Positions 1 through 7,563 of a DNA stretch of 12,786 nucleotides are shown here, piece after piece (position 1 is the first letter of the stretch; each line of letters starts with the position of its first letter). Source of the stretch: Kiritimatiellales bacterium (GTDB taxonomy: Bacteria; Verrucomicrobiota; Kiritimatiellia; Kiritimatiellales; Pontiellaceae). The stretch is from assembly GCA_030621805.1 (NCBI GenBank), contig JAUXGY010000018.1:1-12786 (forward strand), given 5' to 3'. Both the position numbers and the translations under genes were made by a program. The notes under the pieces were generated by a model. That model worked only from the letters and a program-made list of their open reading frames with translations. It was not told where the DNA came from and ran no database searches.

Positions 1-48
1 GTCCTGCCCTGTGGTAGTCTTCTCAAATGGTTTTTTCATAACACTCAT
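1..48 (-). CDS. 5' end of unknown gene downstream of rng (partial)
   Basis: An open frame begins at an ATG at 48-46 and stays open to the window edge, giving only MSVMKKPFEKTTTGQD. A strong ribosome binding site, AAGGGAGG at 60-53, lies 4 bases upstream. A second in-frame ATG at 39-37 would sit 13 bases from that site, so the first ATG is preferred, although its spacing is short. The gap after the rng stop is 11 bp, so this is probably the next gene of the same operon. Sixteen residues are too few to recognise a family, so no function is proposed. That a gene starts here is fairly likely; its identity is unknown. Confidence 0.55.
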   Translation of the reverse strand, partial: MSVMKKPFEKTTTGQD

Positions 49-59
49 GAAACCTCCCT

Positions 60-1646
60 TTAGGACTCAATGCTGGTGAAGAGCTCCCGGCCGTTGTCGT
101 CGTTGGTGATGGTGAACTCTTCCATGTGGAATTGCGCATCGGAGACGAAGGTGAGGTGGCCTTCAAACTTTTGTTCGAGTTCGACGAGCGCGGCTTCATC
201 TTCCTGACGCAGGCGATCGAGCACGGTGGGATTAACGGTGATGCGCATGGAATGCGTTCCGCTGCGGTCTTTGCGCATGCATTCGCTGACGCGCCGCTGA
301 ATCTCGACACTCATGGAGAGCGGCGATTTGACCATGCCGCGGCCGCTGCAGTAGTGGCAGTCGGAATAGGAGGCGGTGAAGATGCTTTCTTCGACACGCT
401 GGCGAGTCATTTCCAATAGACCCAACTGTGAAATTTGCAGGACGTTGGTGCGGGCACGGTCTTTCTTGAGCGCTTCCTTAAGGCAGCGGTAAACCGCGGT
501 TTGGTCGCGCTTGGCGCGCATGTCGATAAAATCGACAATCACAAGGCCACCGACATTGCGCAGACGCAATTGACGGGCGACTTCTTCGGCGGATTCGAGA
601 TTGACCTGCAAAATGGATTCATCCTGCGACTTGCTCCCCTTGTGGCGCCCGGTATTAACGTCGATGGCGATAAGCGCCTCGGTTTCGTCAAAGATCAGGT
701 AGGCCCCGGACTTCATCCAGACCTTGCGGCGGTAGGCGGATTCGATCTGCTTTTCAACATCGAAGTAGTCAAAAATCGGCTCTTCGCCGCCATACATCTG
801 GACCCAGTTGCGCGAACGGCGGGAAAACTTGGCGATGACCTGCCGAGTCTGCTCAAACATTTCGCGACTGTCGATGTAGATGCGGTCTATGTCTTCGGTG
901 AGGTAGTCGCGCACCACGCGCTCGGCGAGCTTGGGCTCGGAGTAGAGCGTGCAGGGTGCGGGGCGGTTTTTCATGCCATCCTCAATGTCGTTCCAGATTT
1001 CGAACAACGTGCGGGCATCGCGCACGAAGCTGGTTTTTTTCGTGCCGGAACCGGCGGTGCGGACGATGACCCCGATGTTTTCGGGGATAGGTAGACGCTG
1101 AAGGATTTTCTTGAGGCGGTTGCGCTCCTTCACATCTTCGATCTTGCGCGAAATTCCTTTGAGGTGCGTCCCCGGCATCATGACCAAAAAGCGACCCGGG
1201 ATGGAGAGGTTGGCGGTAACGCGCGGGCCCTTGGTGCCGATGGCATCTTTGGTGACCTGCACGATGATCTCGGAACCCACGGGGAAGATTTTCTGCATTT
1301 CGCCGGGCTTATATTTTTTACGGCGCCGGGTGGAGCTTTTGGCACGGACCCCTTCTTCGCGTTCGAGGCGGGCGGCATCTTCGGGAATCATATCCCAATA
1401 GTGAATGAAGGCGTTCTTCTTGAGGCCAACGTCCACGAAGGCCGCTTGCAATCCGTCTTCAAGGTTTTGAATCTTACCCTTGAAGATACTGCCGACAATA
1501 CGGTTGTCCTCTAGGCGCTCGATGTGGAAGTTGTCGAGCTTCCCGTCTTCGAGGATTGCAACGCGCGTTTCGAGCGGCTCGATGTTAATGAGAATTTCTT
1601 TCTTCTCGGGTTTCCTTCCGTTGGTATTTTTCGTTTTCTTAAGCAT
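60..1646 (-). CDS. rng: Ribonuclease G (RNase E/G family)
   Basis: This is a 528-residue RNase E/G family endoribonuclease, a cytoplasmic enzyme that matures rRNA 5' ends and starts mRNA decay by cutting single-stranded A/U-rich RNA. An N-terminal S1 RNA-binding region lies near residues 30-145, with GSIFKGKI and AAFVDVGLKKNAFIH. It is stretched by a basic, charged insert near 90-120 that E. coli RNase G lacks. The metal-binding aspartates are D329 (in LIAIDVNTGRH) and D372 (in VIVDFIDM). The zinc-link cysteines are C430 and C433 in CHYCSGRG. The length is close to RNase G, without the long RNase E scaffold tail. The ATG at 1646 is chosen because AAGGAG (1658-1653) precedes it by 6 bases and the conserved sequence begins just after it. 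A start at 1709 would add 21 residues inside rodA. The gap from the rodA stop is 10 bp. The family is very certain; naming it G rather than E rests on length and alignment from memory. Confidence 0.95.
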   Translation of the reverse strand: MLKKTKNTNGRKPEKKEILINIEPLETRVAILEDGKLDNFHIERLEDNRIVGSIFKGKIQNLEDGLQAAFVDVGLKKNAFIHYWDMIPEDAARLEREEGVRAKSSTRRRKKYKPGEMQKIFPVGSEIIVQVTKDAIGTKGPRVTANLSIPGRFLVMMPGTHLKGISRKIEDVKERNRLKKILQRLPIPENIGVIVRTAGSGTKKTSFVRDARTLFEIWNDIEDGMKNRPAPCTLYSEPKLAERVVRDYLTEDIDRIYIDSREMFEQTRQVIAKFSRRSRNWVQMYGGEEPIFDYFDVEKQIESAYRRKVWMKSGAYLIFDETEALIAIDVNTGRHKGSKSQDESILQVNLESAEEVARQLRLRNVGGLVIVDFIDMRAKRDQTAVYRCLKEALKKDRARTNVLQISQLGLLEMTRQRVEESIFTASYSDCHYCSGRGMVKSPLSMSVEIQRRVSECMRKDRSGTHSMRITVNPTVLDRLRQEDEAALVELEQKFEGHLTFVSDAQFHMEEFTITNDDNGRELFTSIES

Positions 1647-1652
1647 GGTTTT

Positions 1653-1658
1653 CTCCTT
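1653..1658 (-). promoter_or_regulatory. rng ribosome binding site overlapping rodA stop
   Basis: AAGGAG on the minus strand ends 6 bases before the rng ATG and shares two bases with the rodA TAA stop (1659-1657). This decides the rng start and suggests that ribosomes finishing rodA feed rng. Confidence 0.8.
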
Positions 1659-2826
1659 ATCTAATTCTACTTCGGCGGTGATAAATGCTTTGCACCAGAC
1701 CGAGGGCAATCATTGTGCTGACCATGAAGGACCCACCATAGCTCATCAGAGGCAGGGGGAGTCCCGTAATCGGCAAAACGCCGATGGTCATCGCAATGTT
1801 CACAAACACATGGCAGAACAACATGACGCTGATACCCAGCACCATGAGCCGCCCAAATTCATCACGGGACCTCGTCGAGGCCCACATACATCTTCCTAAC
1901 AACAGGGTGTAAAGCAGGATAAACCCCACTCCCCCCAGAAATCCTTTTTCCTCCGCAATGACGCAGAAGATAAAATCGGTCGGGGCCACGGTCCGGGGCA
2001 GGAAGCCCAGAATGTTTTGCGTCCCCTTCAGGTAGCCCTTGCCGCGGAATCCGCCGGAGCCGACCGCGATCTGCGACTGGAGCTTGTTCCATCCGGCGTC
2101 GGCGAGGTCGTGGTCCTTCTTGAGGAACACCTTGATGCGCCCCTTTTGATAGTCTTCGAGGAAGGGCATATTCGGCAAAACCTGCCAGCGGCTCCCGGCG
2201 GCCTCCCCTTCGGCTGGCTTTTCATATTTGATCCAGACGCAAAGCAGCGTGGCCAACACCAGCACCCCCGCGATTCCAATAAGCAGTAGCTTCCGTTGGA
2301 CGCCCATGTAGAGCATGATAGACAGCGAGATCGGCGCGAGCATCAACGAAGTGCTTAGATCCGGCTCCGCCACAATCAGCAGGAACGGCAGGCCCACGAT
2401 CGCCACGCAGCTAAAAAAGGTTTTCCAGTCGTCCACATCGCGTCCCGGCGCGGCAAGATAGGCCGAAAGCGCAATCACCACCGCAATTTTCCCTAACTCC
2501 GAAGGTTGCAGCGTAAACTTTAGGATTGGAATCCAGCGGTGTGCCCCGTTTACTTTTGGAAAGAGGAATACGAGCAGGAGCAGGAGGATCGTTCCGCCAT
2601 AGATCCACCATGTCCATGTACTGATCTGTTTGTAGTCGAACCAGACCAGCACGCCATAGGCGCAAAGGCCCATTCCCGCAAACGCCAGTTGCTTCGTCCA
2701 ATTGGAGCCGACGTCGACATCCGACTTAAACTGGGCGCTATAGACAAACGCCGCGCTCAGCCCGATCAGAATAAGGATCGTACCGAGCATGGTCCAGTCC
2801 AAGCGCTTGAGGGTGATGCCGTTCAT
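1657..2826 (-). CDS. rodA: RodA, SEDS peptidoglycan glycosyltransferase
   Basis: This is a 389-residue polytopic membrane protein of the SEDS family (RodA/FtsW/SpoVE). It polymerises lipid II into glycan strands during cell elongation and works as a pair with PBP2. Visible family motifs are NGAHRWI (93-99), QPSE (107-110), EPDLSTS (154-160), the loop LQSQIAVGSGGFRGKG (249-264), catalytic-type D284 in TDFIF, AEEKGF (291-296), and the C-terminal GLPLPLMSYGGS (355-366). About ten hydrophobic segments are evident. Between FLP (275-277) and TDF the protein reads RTVAP, two residues longer than the ERH of E. coli RodA, a variant I associate with PVC bacteria. The ATG at 2826 is preceded by GGGAGGT about 6 bases upstream. 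The 151-bp gap to mrdA holds an inverted heptamer repeat. RodA is chosen over FtsW because of the mre/PBP2 context. Confidence 0.95.
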   Translation of the reverse strand: MNGITLKRLDWTMLGTILILIGLSAAFVYSAQFKSDVDVGSNWTKQLAFAGMGLCAYGVLVWFDYKQISTWTWWIYGGTILLLLLVFLFPKVNGAHRWIPILKFTLQPSELGKIAVVIALSAYLAAPGRDVDDWKTFFSCVAIVGLPFLLIVAEPDLSTSLMLAPISLSIMLYMGVQRKLLLIGIAGVLVLATLLCVWIKYEKPAEGEAAGSRWQVLPNMPFLEDYQKGRIKVFLKKDHDLADAGWNKLQSQIAVGSGGFRGKGYLKGTQNILGFLPRTVAPTDFIFCVIAEEKGFLGGVGFILLYTLLLGRCMWASTRSRDEFGRLMVLGISVMLFCHVFVNIAMTIGVLPITGLPLPLMSYGGSFMVSTMIALGLVQSIYHRRSRIR

Positions 2827-2843
2827 GCAGCACCTCCCGAGGA

Positions 2844-2956
2844 GATTGCCGATTTTTGATTGCCGATTGCCGATTTGCGGAACTCAGTCGGCCTTGGCCT
2901 CTTTAAAACAAAAGCGGTCGCAGACCCACCAATCGGCAATCGGCAATCGGCAATCA
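2844..2956. repeat. Inverted array of AATCGGC heptamers in the mrdA-rodA gap
   Basis: The right side (2931-2956) is three AATCGGC units plus a partial fourth, AATCA. The left side (2844-2875) holds the complementary GATTGCC units, interrupted by a short T stretch. A perfect 19-bp inverted repeat joins 2857-2875 (TGATTGCCGATTGCCGATT) with 2938-2956, separated by 62 bases. In the operon transcript it would form a long-stem hairpin between the mrdA stop and the rodA ribosome binding site. From memory, repeats of this heptamer are scattered between genes in several PVC and other genomes, where they produce spurious SAIGNRQ-like translations. The repeat is directly visible; its origin and role are inference. 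Confidence 0.85.
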
Positions 2957-2977
2957 AAGATTCAAAAAGGAGTGTCA

Positions 2978-5128
2978 TCACATGACCTCCTTTTTGAGGG
3001 TTCCGTCGTACTCAAAAATCTTTTGATAGAGCTCGTGCAGGCGTGGGGCGACGGTGGTGCCGCCGTAGACCCCGTCCTCAACGATAAAGGCGATGGCGTA
3101 GCGGGGGGCATCGAACGGGGCATACGAAATCATCCATGTATTCTTCTTGCCGAGTTCTTTGGGTCCATATTCTGCGGTACCCGTTTTTCCAGCGATCACG
3201 ATATTGCCGACCCGGACTACTTTTGCGGCTTCATTGCCCGACATGATCACATCGTGCATGCCACCGCGCACAAGCTTCAGCGCTTCGGTTGGAATGGGTA
3301 TGTATCTGATTTGTGTGGTGGGGTTGGTTTGATAGGGTTTATCCGGTTCCAGCTTGAATTTCTTGATGAGGCGAGGACGGTACAGATGACCTCCGTTGGC
3401 GATCGTGGCCACCACCATGGCCATTTGCAACGGAGCCACAACCAGATCGCCCTGCCCAATGGAGAGATTGCAGATGCCTGCTTTCCCTATGGCTTTTTCG
3501 GGGAGGTTTCCGTAGGAATCGCCCTTGGTCATGACCGCGCCGGAGAAGTCCTCCACATCGGGGAAAAGACCAACGACTTGCCCCAGGCCAAAATCCCGGG
3601 CCATCTCGTAGATGGGTTGATAGCCAGACTCCAACCCCATCTTAAACATATAGACATTGCAGGAGTGCTCCAGTGCCTGCCGGAGGGAGAGCTGCTCCCC
3701 GTGGACGGAGTGGCATCTCATTTTCCGCGTTCCGACCCTGTGGTATCCGGGACAGTCGTGATGAACATCGGCATATTCGGGATGCGCCCGCAAGACCCCC
3801 AGCGTGGAAATGGGCTTGAAGGTGCTCCCCGGGGCATAGCGCCCGTACACCGCACGGTTGAAGGTAGGGGCCTTCTTATTTTTCCGCAGTTGCGATATAT
3901 AGGAACTCGACTCCATGAATCTATTGGGATCGAATAACGGCGAACTCACCATAGCCAACACATCACCGTTGTTGGGATCAAGCACCACAACCGCCCCCTT
4001 GACCTCGCCTTCGAAGGGATCCGTGTCGAGATGCATGGTGAGGGCTTCCTTGGCGAATTGCTGGATATTTGCATCGATCGTCAGCTGTAGGTCTCCCCCG
4101 GGTTGGGAGAAATGGGTTTGTAGGTCGCGGTAGTGGTATCCAGAAACATCAATCTGCACCAAACGGCTACCGGCTTTGCCTTCGAGCAAGTTATTGTAAA
4201 GGTTCTCCAACCCCTTTTTCCCTTCGATGCCCCGCATATCAAAATCGGCATGCTCTCCGCTATCGAGCTGTTGAACGGCATCGGCGCTCCGAGTGAAGCC
4301 AATCAGGTGGGCAAGGTTTTCGCCTTCAGGATAGTAGCGGTCGGACATACAAAAGATATCGGTTCCCGCCAGCCCGGAACAAGAGTCCGCCCAGCGCGCC
4401 ATCATCTTGTCGTCAATATGGTTCCAGGCGAGCAACGGCAGTGGGCGGCGGGCAAAGATGTGGTCCTTAATGTTCTGGAAGGTGACGGCTCGTGGCTGGC
4501 CGATGCGTTCCGAGATTTCGTAGACGAGTTCGAGCGTGTTGGCCGCCGTGGTGGTGCCCCGTTTTTTAAGTTCGTTGGTTTGCAGAACAATGGAGCGTCC
4601 CTGGACGGGCTTGCCCAGATCGAGCCCGGCAACCGCCCTGCGGCGGCGGGATCCTTTTGACGGAGCCGTCCAGTCCTCGAATCGGCGCCGCCAGCGTGCG
4701 AGCGACGGGTCGTCGAGATTCTTCCATGCCACGAGCGGCTTGTCGGGCGTGAGCAGAATATGCTGTTGGACATCGCGATAGGAAATATCCGGTGGACGGC
4801 CGACCCGCGTCCAGACCTCGTGCAACAACTCCAGCGTGTTGGCCACCCCCGAGCGGGGAGCGCGCAGTTCTTCGGTATAGATGGCGATGCAATAGTTCGG
4901 AACGCTGTCGGCGAGGCATTTGCCATTCGTGTCATAGATCTTGCCACGCACGGCGGGCAGGCGAACGCGCCGAACGCTTTGGTTATGGAAAACTTCATCG
5001 AACCCGCGCTTGCGCGGAATCTGAAGTTGCCAAAGCTCGGAAACCAGCAAACTCATACCGAGCAGCATCAGCCCGAAAACCACCCAGATCACCAGCAGGC
5101 TTTCCTGTTTTTGACGGCGCACCTTCAT
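2978..5128 (-). CDS. mrdA: Penicillin-binding protein 2 with duplicated pedestal segment
   Basis: This is a class B PBP (716 residues), the D,D-transpeptidase that cross-links elongation peptidoglycan alongside RodA. It has a short cytoplasmic N-terminus, one membrane anchor (about 11-30), and the class-B motif RGKIYDTNG (61-69). Catalytic motifs are PGSTFK with nucleophile S435 and K438, SCN at 489-491, and KTGTAEYG from K648. The family is usually about 600-650 residues. The excess is explained by an internal tandem duplication: residues 97-146 and 197-246 align without gaps at an offset of exactly 100, with about 20 of 50 identical (NTLEL, LVAW/LLAW, DD, ARW shared). A basic linker (GSRRRR) lies between the copies. 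The ATG at 5128 overlaps the mreD stop as ATGA, and no good ribosome binding site is close, so coupling is likely. A TTG at 5134 is an alternative start that I reject. Confidence 0.95.
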   Translation of the reverse strand: MKVRRQKQESLLVIWVVFGLMLLGMSLLVSELWQLQIPRKRGFDEVFHNQSVRRVRLPAVRGKIYDTNGKCLADSVPNYCIAIYTEELRAPRSGVANTLELLHEVWTRVGRPPDISYRDVQQHILLTPDKPLVAWKNLDDPSLARWRRRFEDWTAPSKGSRRRRAVAGLDLGKPVQGRSIVLQTNELKKRGTTTAANTLELVYEISERIGQPRAVTFQNIKDHIFARRPLPLLAWNHIDDKMMARWADSCSGLAGTDIFCMSDRYYPEGENLAHLIGFTRSADAVQQLDSGEHADFDMRGIEGKKGLENLYNNLLEGKAGSRLVQIDVSGYHYRDLQTHFSQPGGDLQLTIDANIQQFAKEALTMHLDTDPFEGEVKGAVVVLDPNNGDVLAMVSSPLFDPNRFMESSSYISQLRKNKKAPTFNRAVYGRYAPGSTFKPISTLGVLRAHPEYADVHHDCPGYHRVGTRKMRCHSVHGEQLSLRQALEHSCNVYMFKMGLESGYQPIYEMARDFGLGQVVGLFPDVEDFSGAVMTKGDSYGNLPEKAIGKAGICNLSIGQGDLVVAPLQMAMVVATIANGGHLYRPRLIKKFKLEPDKPYQTNPTTQIRYIPIPTEALKLVRGGMHDVIMSGNEAAKVVRVGNIVIAGKTGTAEYGPKELGKKNTWMISYAPFDAPRYAIAFIVEDGVYGGTTVAPRLHELYQKIFEYDGTLKKEVM
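4370..4903 (-). repeat. Internal tandem duplication inside mrdA
   Basis: Copy A covers about 4670-4903 and copy B about 4370-4603. The cores 4691-4840 and 4391-4540 are in register at exactly 300 bp. Short DNA identity remains, for example GCGTGTTGGCC at 4834-4844 and 4534-4544, but most similarity is at protein level (about 40% identity over 50 residues). That indicates an old, diverged duplication kept under selection, not a recent slippage event. Confidence 0.85.
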
Positions 5129-5634
5129 TGCCAACCGTACCCCCTGCGTTTGGGGATGGCCGATTCAAGCTTCTTCATCGTCCACGAAACCAGTGGTAGC
5201 ACGACAAGCCCCAGCAGGCCGGATCCAACCATACGCAACAGTGCGTAGCCAAAGTGAAAGGGCCGCTGTCCCGTGATGGTGTAGAGGAGGATTGCAACGA
5301 ACATGGCCAGCATCGCGCCGAGCGCACCAACCATCATCTGCGTTACCAGACCATCCACAAAAATTTCGAGCCGGACGCGGTGAGCAAGTATACCGATGAG
5401 CGGGAAGCCAACCAGCGCGGGGCCGAACCCTCCGAGGTCGAGGCCATCGTGCAGCAGCGCCGCCCAGAACACAGCAATCCACATCCCGCGCGGCGAGCGG
5501 TGCAGCGCATAGTAAAGCGCAAATGCGGCAAGCACCGGCGGCTTGATTCCGCCAAACACGGGCAGCGGCGGCAGGAACAACTGAACCAGCGCACCCACAA
5601 AAATTCCACCGAAAAGAAGAATGCGAGCCATCAT
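5125..5634 (-). CDS. mreD: Rod shape-determining protein MreD
   Basis: This is a 169-residue, very hydrophobic inner-membrane protein with about five predicted membrane segments (roughly residues 5-25, 32-45, 50-90 as two, 98-118, 132-150). It ends in a short basic tail (KKLESAIPKRRGYGWQ). MreD has few fixed motifs, so the call rests on size, topology and its place between mreC and mrdA. HDGLDLGGFG (62-71) resembles the conserved loop usually seen as DxLsgxxlG in MreD. The ATG at 5634 overlaps the mreC stop as ATGA and has GAGGAG about 7 bases upstream. Its own stop overlaps the mrdA ATG in the same way. It is expected to bind MreC and help anchor the elongasome. Confidence 0.9.
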   Translation of the reverse strand: MMARILLFGGIFVGALVQLFLPPLPVFGGIKPPVLAAFALYYALHRSPRGMWIAVFWAALLHDGLDLGGFGPALVGFPLIGILAHRVRLEIFVDGLVTQMMVGALGAMLAMFVAILLYTITGQRPFHFGYALLRMVGSGLLGLVVLPLVSWTMKKLESAIPKRRGYGWQ

Positions 5635-6470
5635 GGCAACTCCTCCTCGGGGGCGTCTGAAATCACGAAAACATAGTCGAGCAGGCTCACGGTGGCGCTC
5701 GGCGCAACCTGCGCATTCTGGTAGAGCCCCGAGCGATCCTTTTCCGTCTGTACAATATAGCCAATATGAACTCCCTTCGGGAAAACGCCCCCCTCGCCGG
5801 AAAGCCCCGAGGTGATCACTTCATCGCCGACGAGGATCTTTGCATCCTTATCGATAAAATCCATGCGGGCGATAGGTTGCCCCTTAAGGTTTGTTCCGGC
5901 ACCGCGCACGAGCCCGAACACTTCCTTTCCCCGAATCCGGGCTGAGACTCGGCAAGCGGGATCGCAAATCAGCAGCACTTCGCAAAAGCGCGTTGAAACC
6001 TCGGTGGTCTTTCCCACGAGCCCGTCAGGACTGATCACAGCATGGTTTTCCTCAATACCCGCGGCCCCGCCTTTGCCAAGCCGTACTGAGTTCCACCAGC
6101 CGCTAATATTGCGACTCGTCACATCGCACGGGATCATGGAAAAAGGCGTTTGGTGCTGAAATTTGAACGCCCGGCGCAGACGGACGTTGTCGGCCTCGGC
6201 CTCGCGGAGCTTGTTGAGTTCGGCTTGGAGGCGGACGAGCTCGTGGGAGAGGTCGCGCTTTTCTTCGCCCGCGCCACCGATGCCGCGTATGGCCGACACC
6301 GCCTCGGAGAGGCGACGACCCAGCCCGGCGGTTCCGCGCTCTGCGGGTTCCACAATGCCGCGCACCGCCCCCTTCCCTTTCCGGGAGAGCACAGCAGGCA
6401 AAACAAATACTACGATCAACAGGAGTCCTGCGACCGCGGCATACACTAGTTTTTTGTTCCTAAAATTCAT
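5631..6470 (-). CDS. mreC: Rod shape-determining protein MreC
   Basis: This is a 279-residue bitopic periplasmic scaffold of the elongasome that binds MreD and activates PBP2. It has a short cytoplasmic start (MNFRNKK), one membrane helix (about 9-28), a coiled-coil stretch (about 68-100, rich in E, L and R, for example HELVRLQAELNKLREAEADN), then the MreC beta domains. Family signatures are VISPDGLVGK (145-154) and GDEVITSGLSGEGGVFPKG (215-233). The length is typical, and the end is acidic (APEEELP). The start at 6470 has only a modest upstream purine stretch (AGGGACGG directly before the ATG). It lies 64 bp after mreB and overlaps mreD by 4 bp. Confidence 0.95.
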   Translation of the reverse strand: MNFRNKKLVYAAVAGLLLIVVFVLPAVLSRKGKGAVRGIVEPAERGTAGLGRRLSEAVSAIRGIGGAGEEKRDLSHELVRLQAELNKLREAEADNVRLRRAFKFQHQTPFSMIPCDVTSRNISGWWNSVRLGKGGAAGIEENHAVISPDGLVGKTTEVSTRFCEVLLICDPACRVSARIRGKEVFGLVRGAGTNLKGQPIARMDFIDKDAKILVGDEVITSGLSGEGGVFPKGVHIGYIVQTEKDRSGLYQNAQVAPSATVSLLDYVFVISDAPEEELP

Positions 6471-6534
6471 CCGTCCCTAGCTATCAGGGAGGACAAGGCA
6501 ACAGCACATTGCGGTTGAAATTTGTTGGGAGGGT

Positions 6535-7563
6535 CTAGCCGTTGGGCCCCGCCATCTTTCGAAGGAAATTGATTTCGTGCAGGACAATTCCGGTTCCTTC
6601 CGCCACAGCGCTAAGCGGATCATCCGCAATATGCACCGGTAGGTTGGTCTTTTCCGAAATCAGAATGTCGAGCCCGCGCAGCAGCGCACCGCCGCCGGCC
6701 AGAACCATTCCGCGGTCCACCAGATCGGCCGAAAGCTCCGGCAGGCAACGCTCCAGCGTAACCCGGACGGCCTCGACAATCTGGTTCACCGGATCCTGCA
6801 GGGCTTGGCGCACCTCTTCGGAGCTGATCGTCAGCGTCCGCGGCAACCCGGCCACCAGATCGCGGCCCTTCACTTCCATGGTGCTTTCTTCACCGGTGGA
6901 AAGGGCCGAGCCCATCGTAATCTTGACTTCCTCAGCGGTTCTCTCGCCGATTAACAAATTATATTCCCGCTTTATGTGCTGGATGATTGCCTCATCCATC
7001 TCATCGCCTCCGACCCGTACACTCCGGCTATACACAATGCCGGCTAGGGAGATCACGGCGACTTCCGTCGTGCCCCCCCCGATATCCACGATCATGTTTC
7101 CGGCTGGTTCCTGTACAGGTAGGCCCACGCCAATTGCGGCGGCCATCGGCTCTTCTATTAAAAATACATCCCGCGCGCCCGCATGCATTGCGGAATCTTT
7201 CACTGCGCGCTTTTCCACTTCCGTAATTCCACTTGGCACGGCAATCACCACTCGGGGCCGCACCATCCGTCTGCTGTTGTGCACCTTCTGGATAAAATAG
7301 CGGAGCATCGCTTCGGTAATCTCAAAATCCGCAATGACCCCGCTTTTCAGAGGGCGGATCGCCACAATACTTCCTGGTGTACGCCCGAGCATCTTCTTCG
7401 CCTCGTCGCCCACGGCCAGTACCCGGTTCGTGCCAGCCTGTACCGCCACCACCGAAGGTTCGCGCATCACGATACCGCGGTCGCGCGCATACACGAGGGT
7501 ATTCGCGGTCCCTAGATCAATTCCAATATCGCTGGAAAACATTCCCAAAACACGGTTTAACAT
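6535..7563 (-). CDS. mreB: Rod shape-determining protein MreB
   Basis: This is a 342-residue bacterial actin whose membrane-bound filaments orient lateral-wall synthesis. Nucleotide-binding motifs are all present: phosphate 1 DIGIDLGTANTLVY (12-25), the IEEPMAAAIG segment with the catalytic-type glutamate (136-145), phosphate 2 VDIGGGTTEVAVIS (159-172), and the adenosine motif LAGGGALLRGL (288-298). The hydrophobic/basic N-terminus (MLNRVLGMF) fits a membrane-binding amphipathic helix. The ATG at 7563 has GAAGGAAG about 7 bases upstream. It is the first gene of the minus-strand operon, so the operon promoter should lie in 7564-7784. Length and sequence are entirely typical. Confidence 0.98.
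   Translation of the reverse strand: MLNRVLGMFSSDIGIDLGTANTLVYARDRGIVMREPSVVAVQAGTNRVLAVGDEAKKMLGRTPGSIVAIRPLKSGVIADFEITEAMLRYFIQKVHNSRRMVRPRVVIAVPSGITEVEKRAVKDSAMHAGARDVFLIEEPMAAAIGVGLPVQEPAGNMIVDIGGGTTEVAVISLAGIVYSRSVRVGGDEMDEAIIQHIKREYNLLIGERTAEEVKITMGSALSTGEESTMEVKGRDLVAGLPRTLTISSEEVRQALQDPVNQIVEAVRVTLERCLPELSADLVDRGMVLAGGGALLRGLDILISEKTNLPVHIADDPLSAVAEGTGIVLHEINFLRKMAGPNG

Noticed and set aside
435..1094. Plus-strand open frame (219 codons) inside rng
   Set aside because: It lies opposite conserved RNase G residues including both catalytic aspartates, has no recognisable domain, and is a shadow of a GC-rich gene.
1647..1709. Upstream start for rng giving 21 extra residues
   Set aside because: It lies inside the rodA coding end and lacks a ribosome binding site, whereas ATG 1646 has AAGGAG at good spacing.
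2844..2956. CRISPR-like array
   Set aside because: The units are 7 bp with no spacers and occur in opposite orientations; there are no cas genes.
2789..3937. Long plus-strand open frame (382 codons) opposite mrdA and the mrdA-rodA gap
   Set aside because: It is antisense to the PBP2 transpeptidase domain, has no family motif, and its N-terminal part is just the heptamer repeat translated. The minus-strand gene has all catalytic motifs.
5129..5134. TTG start for mrdA
   Set aside because: The ATG two codons later overlaps the mreD stop as ATGA, matching the neighbouring mreC/mreD junction.
6542..7300. Plus-strand open frame (252 codons) inside mreB
   Set aside because: It is antisense to MreB, rich in serine, arginine and threonine, as expected of shadow translation, and has no own start signals.
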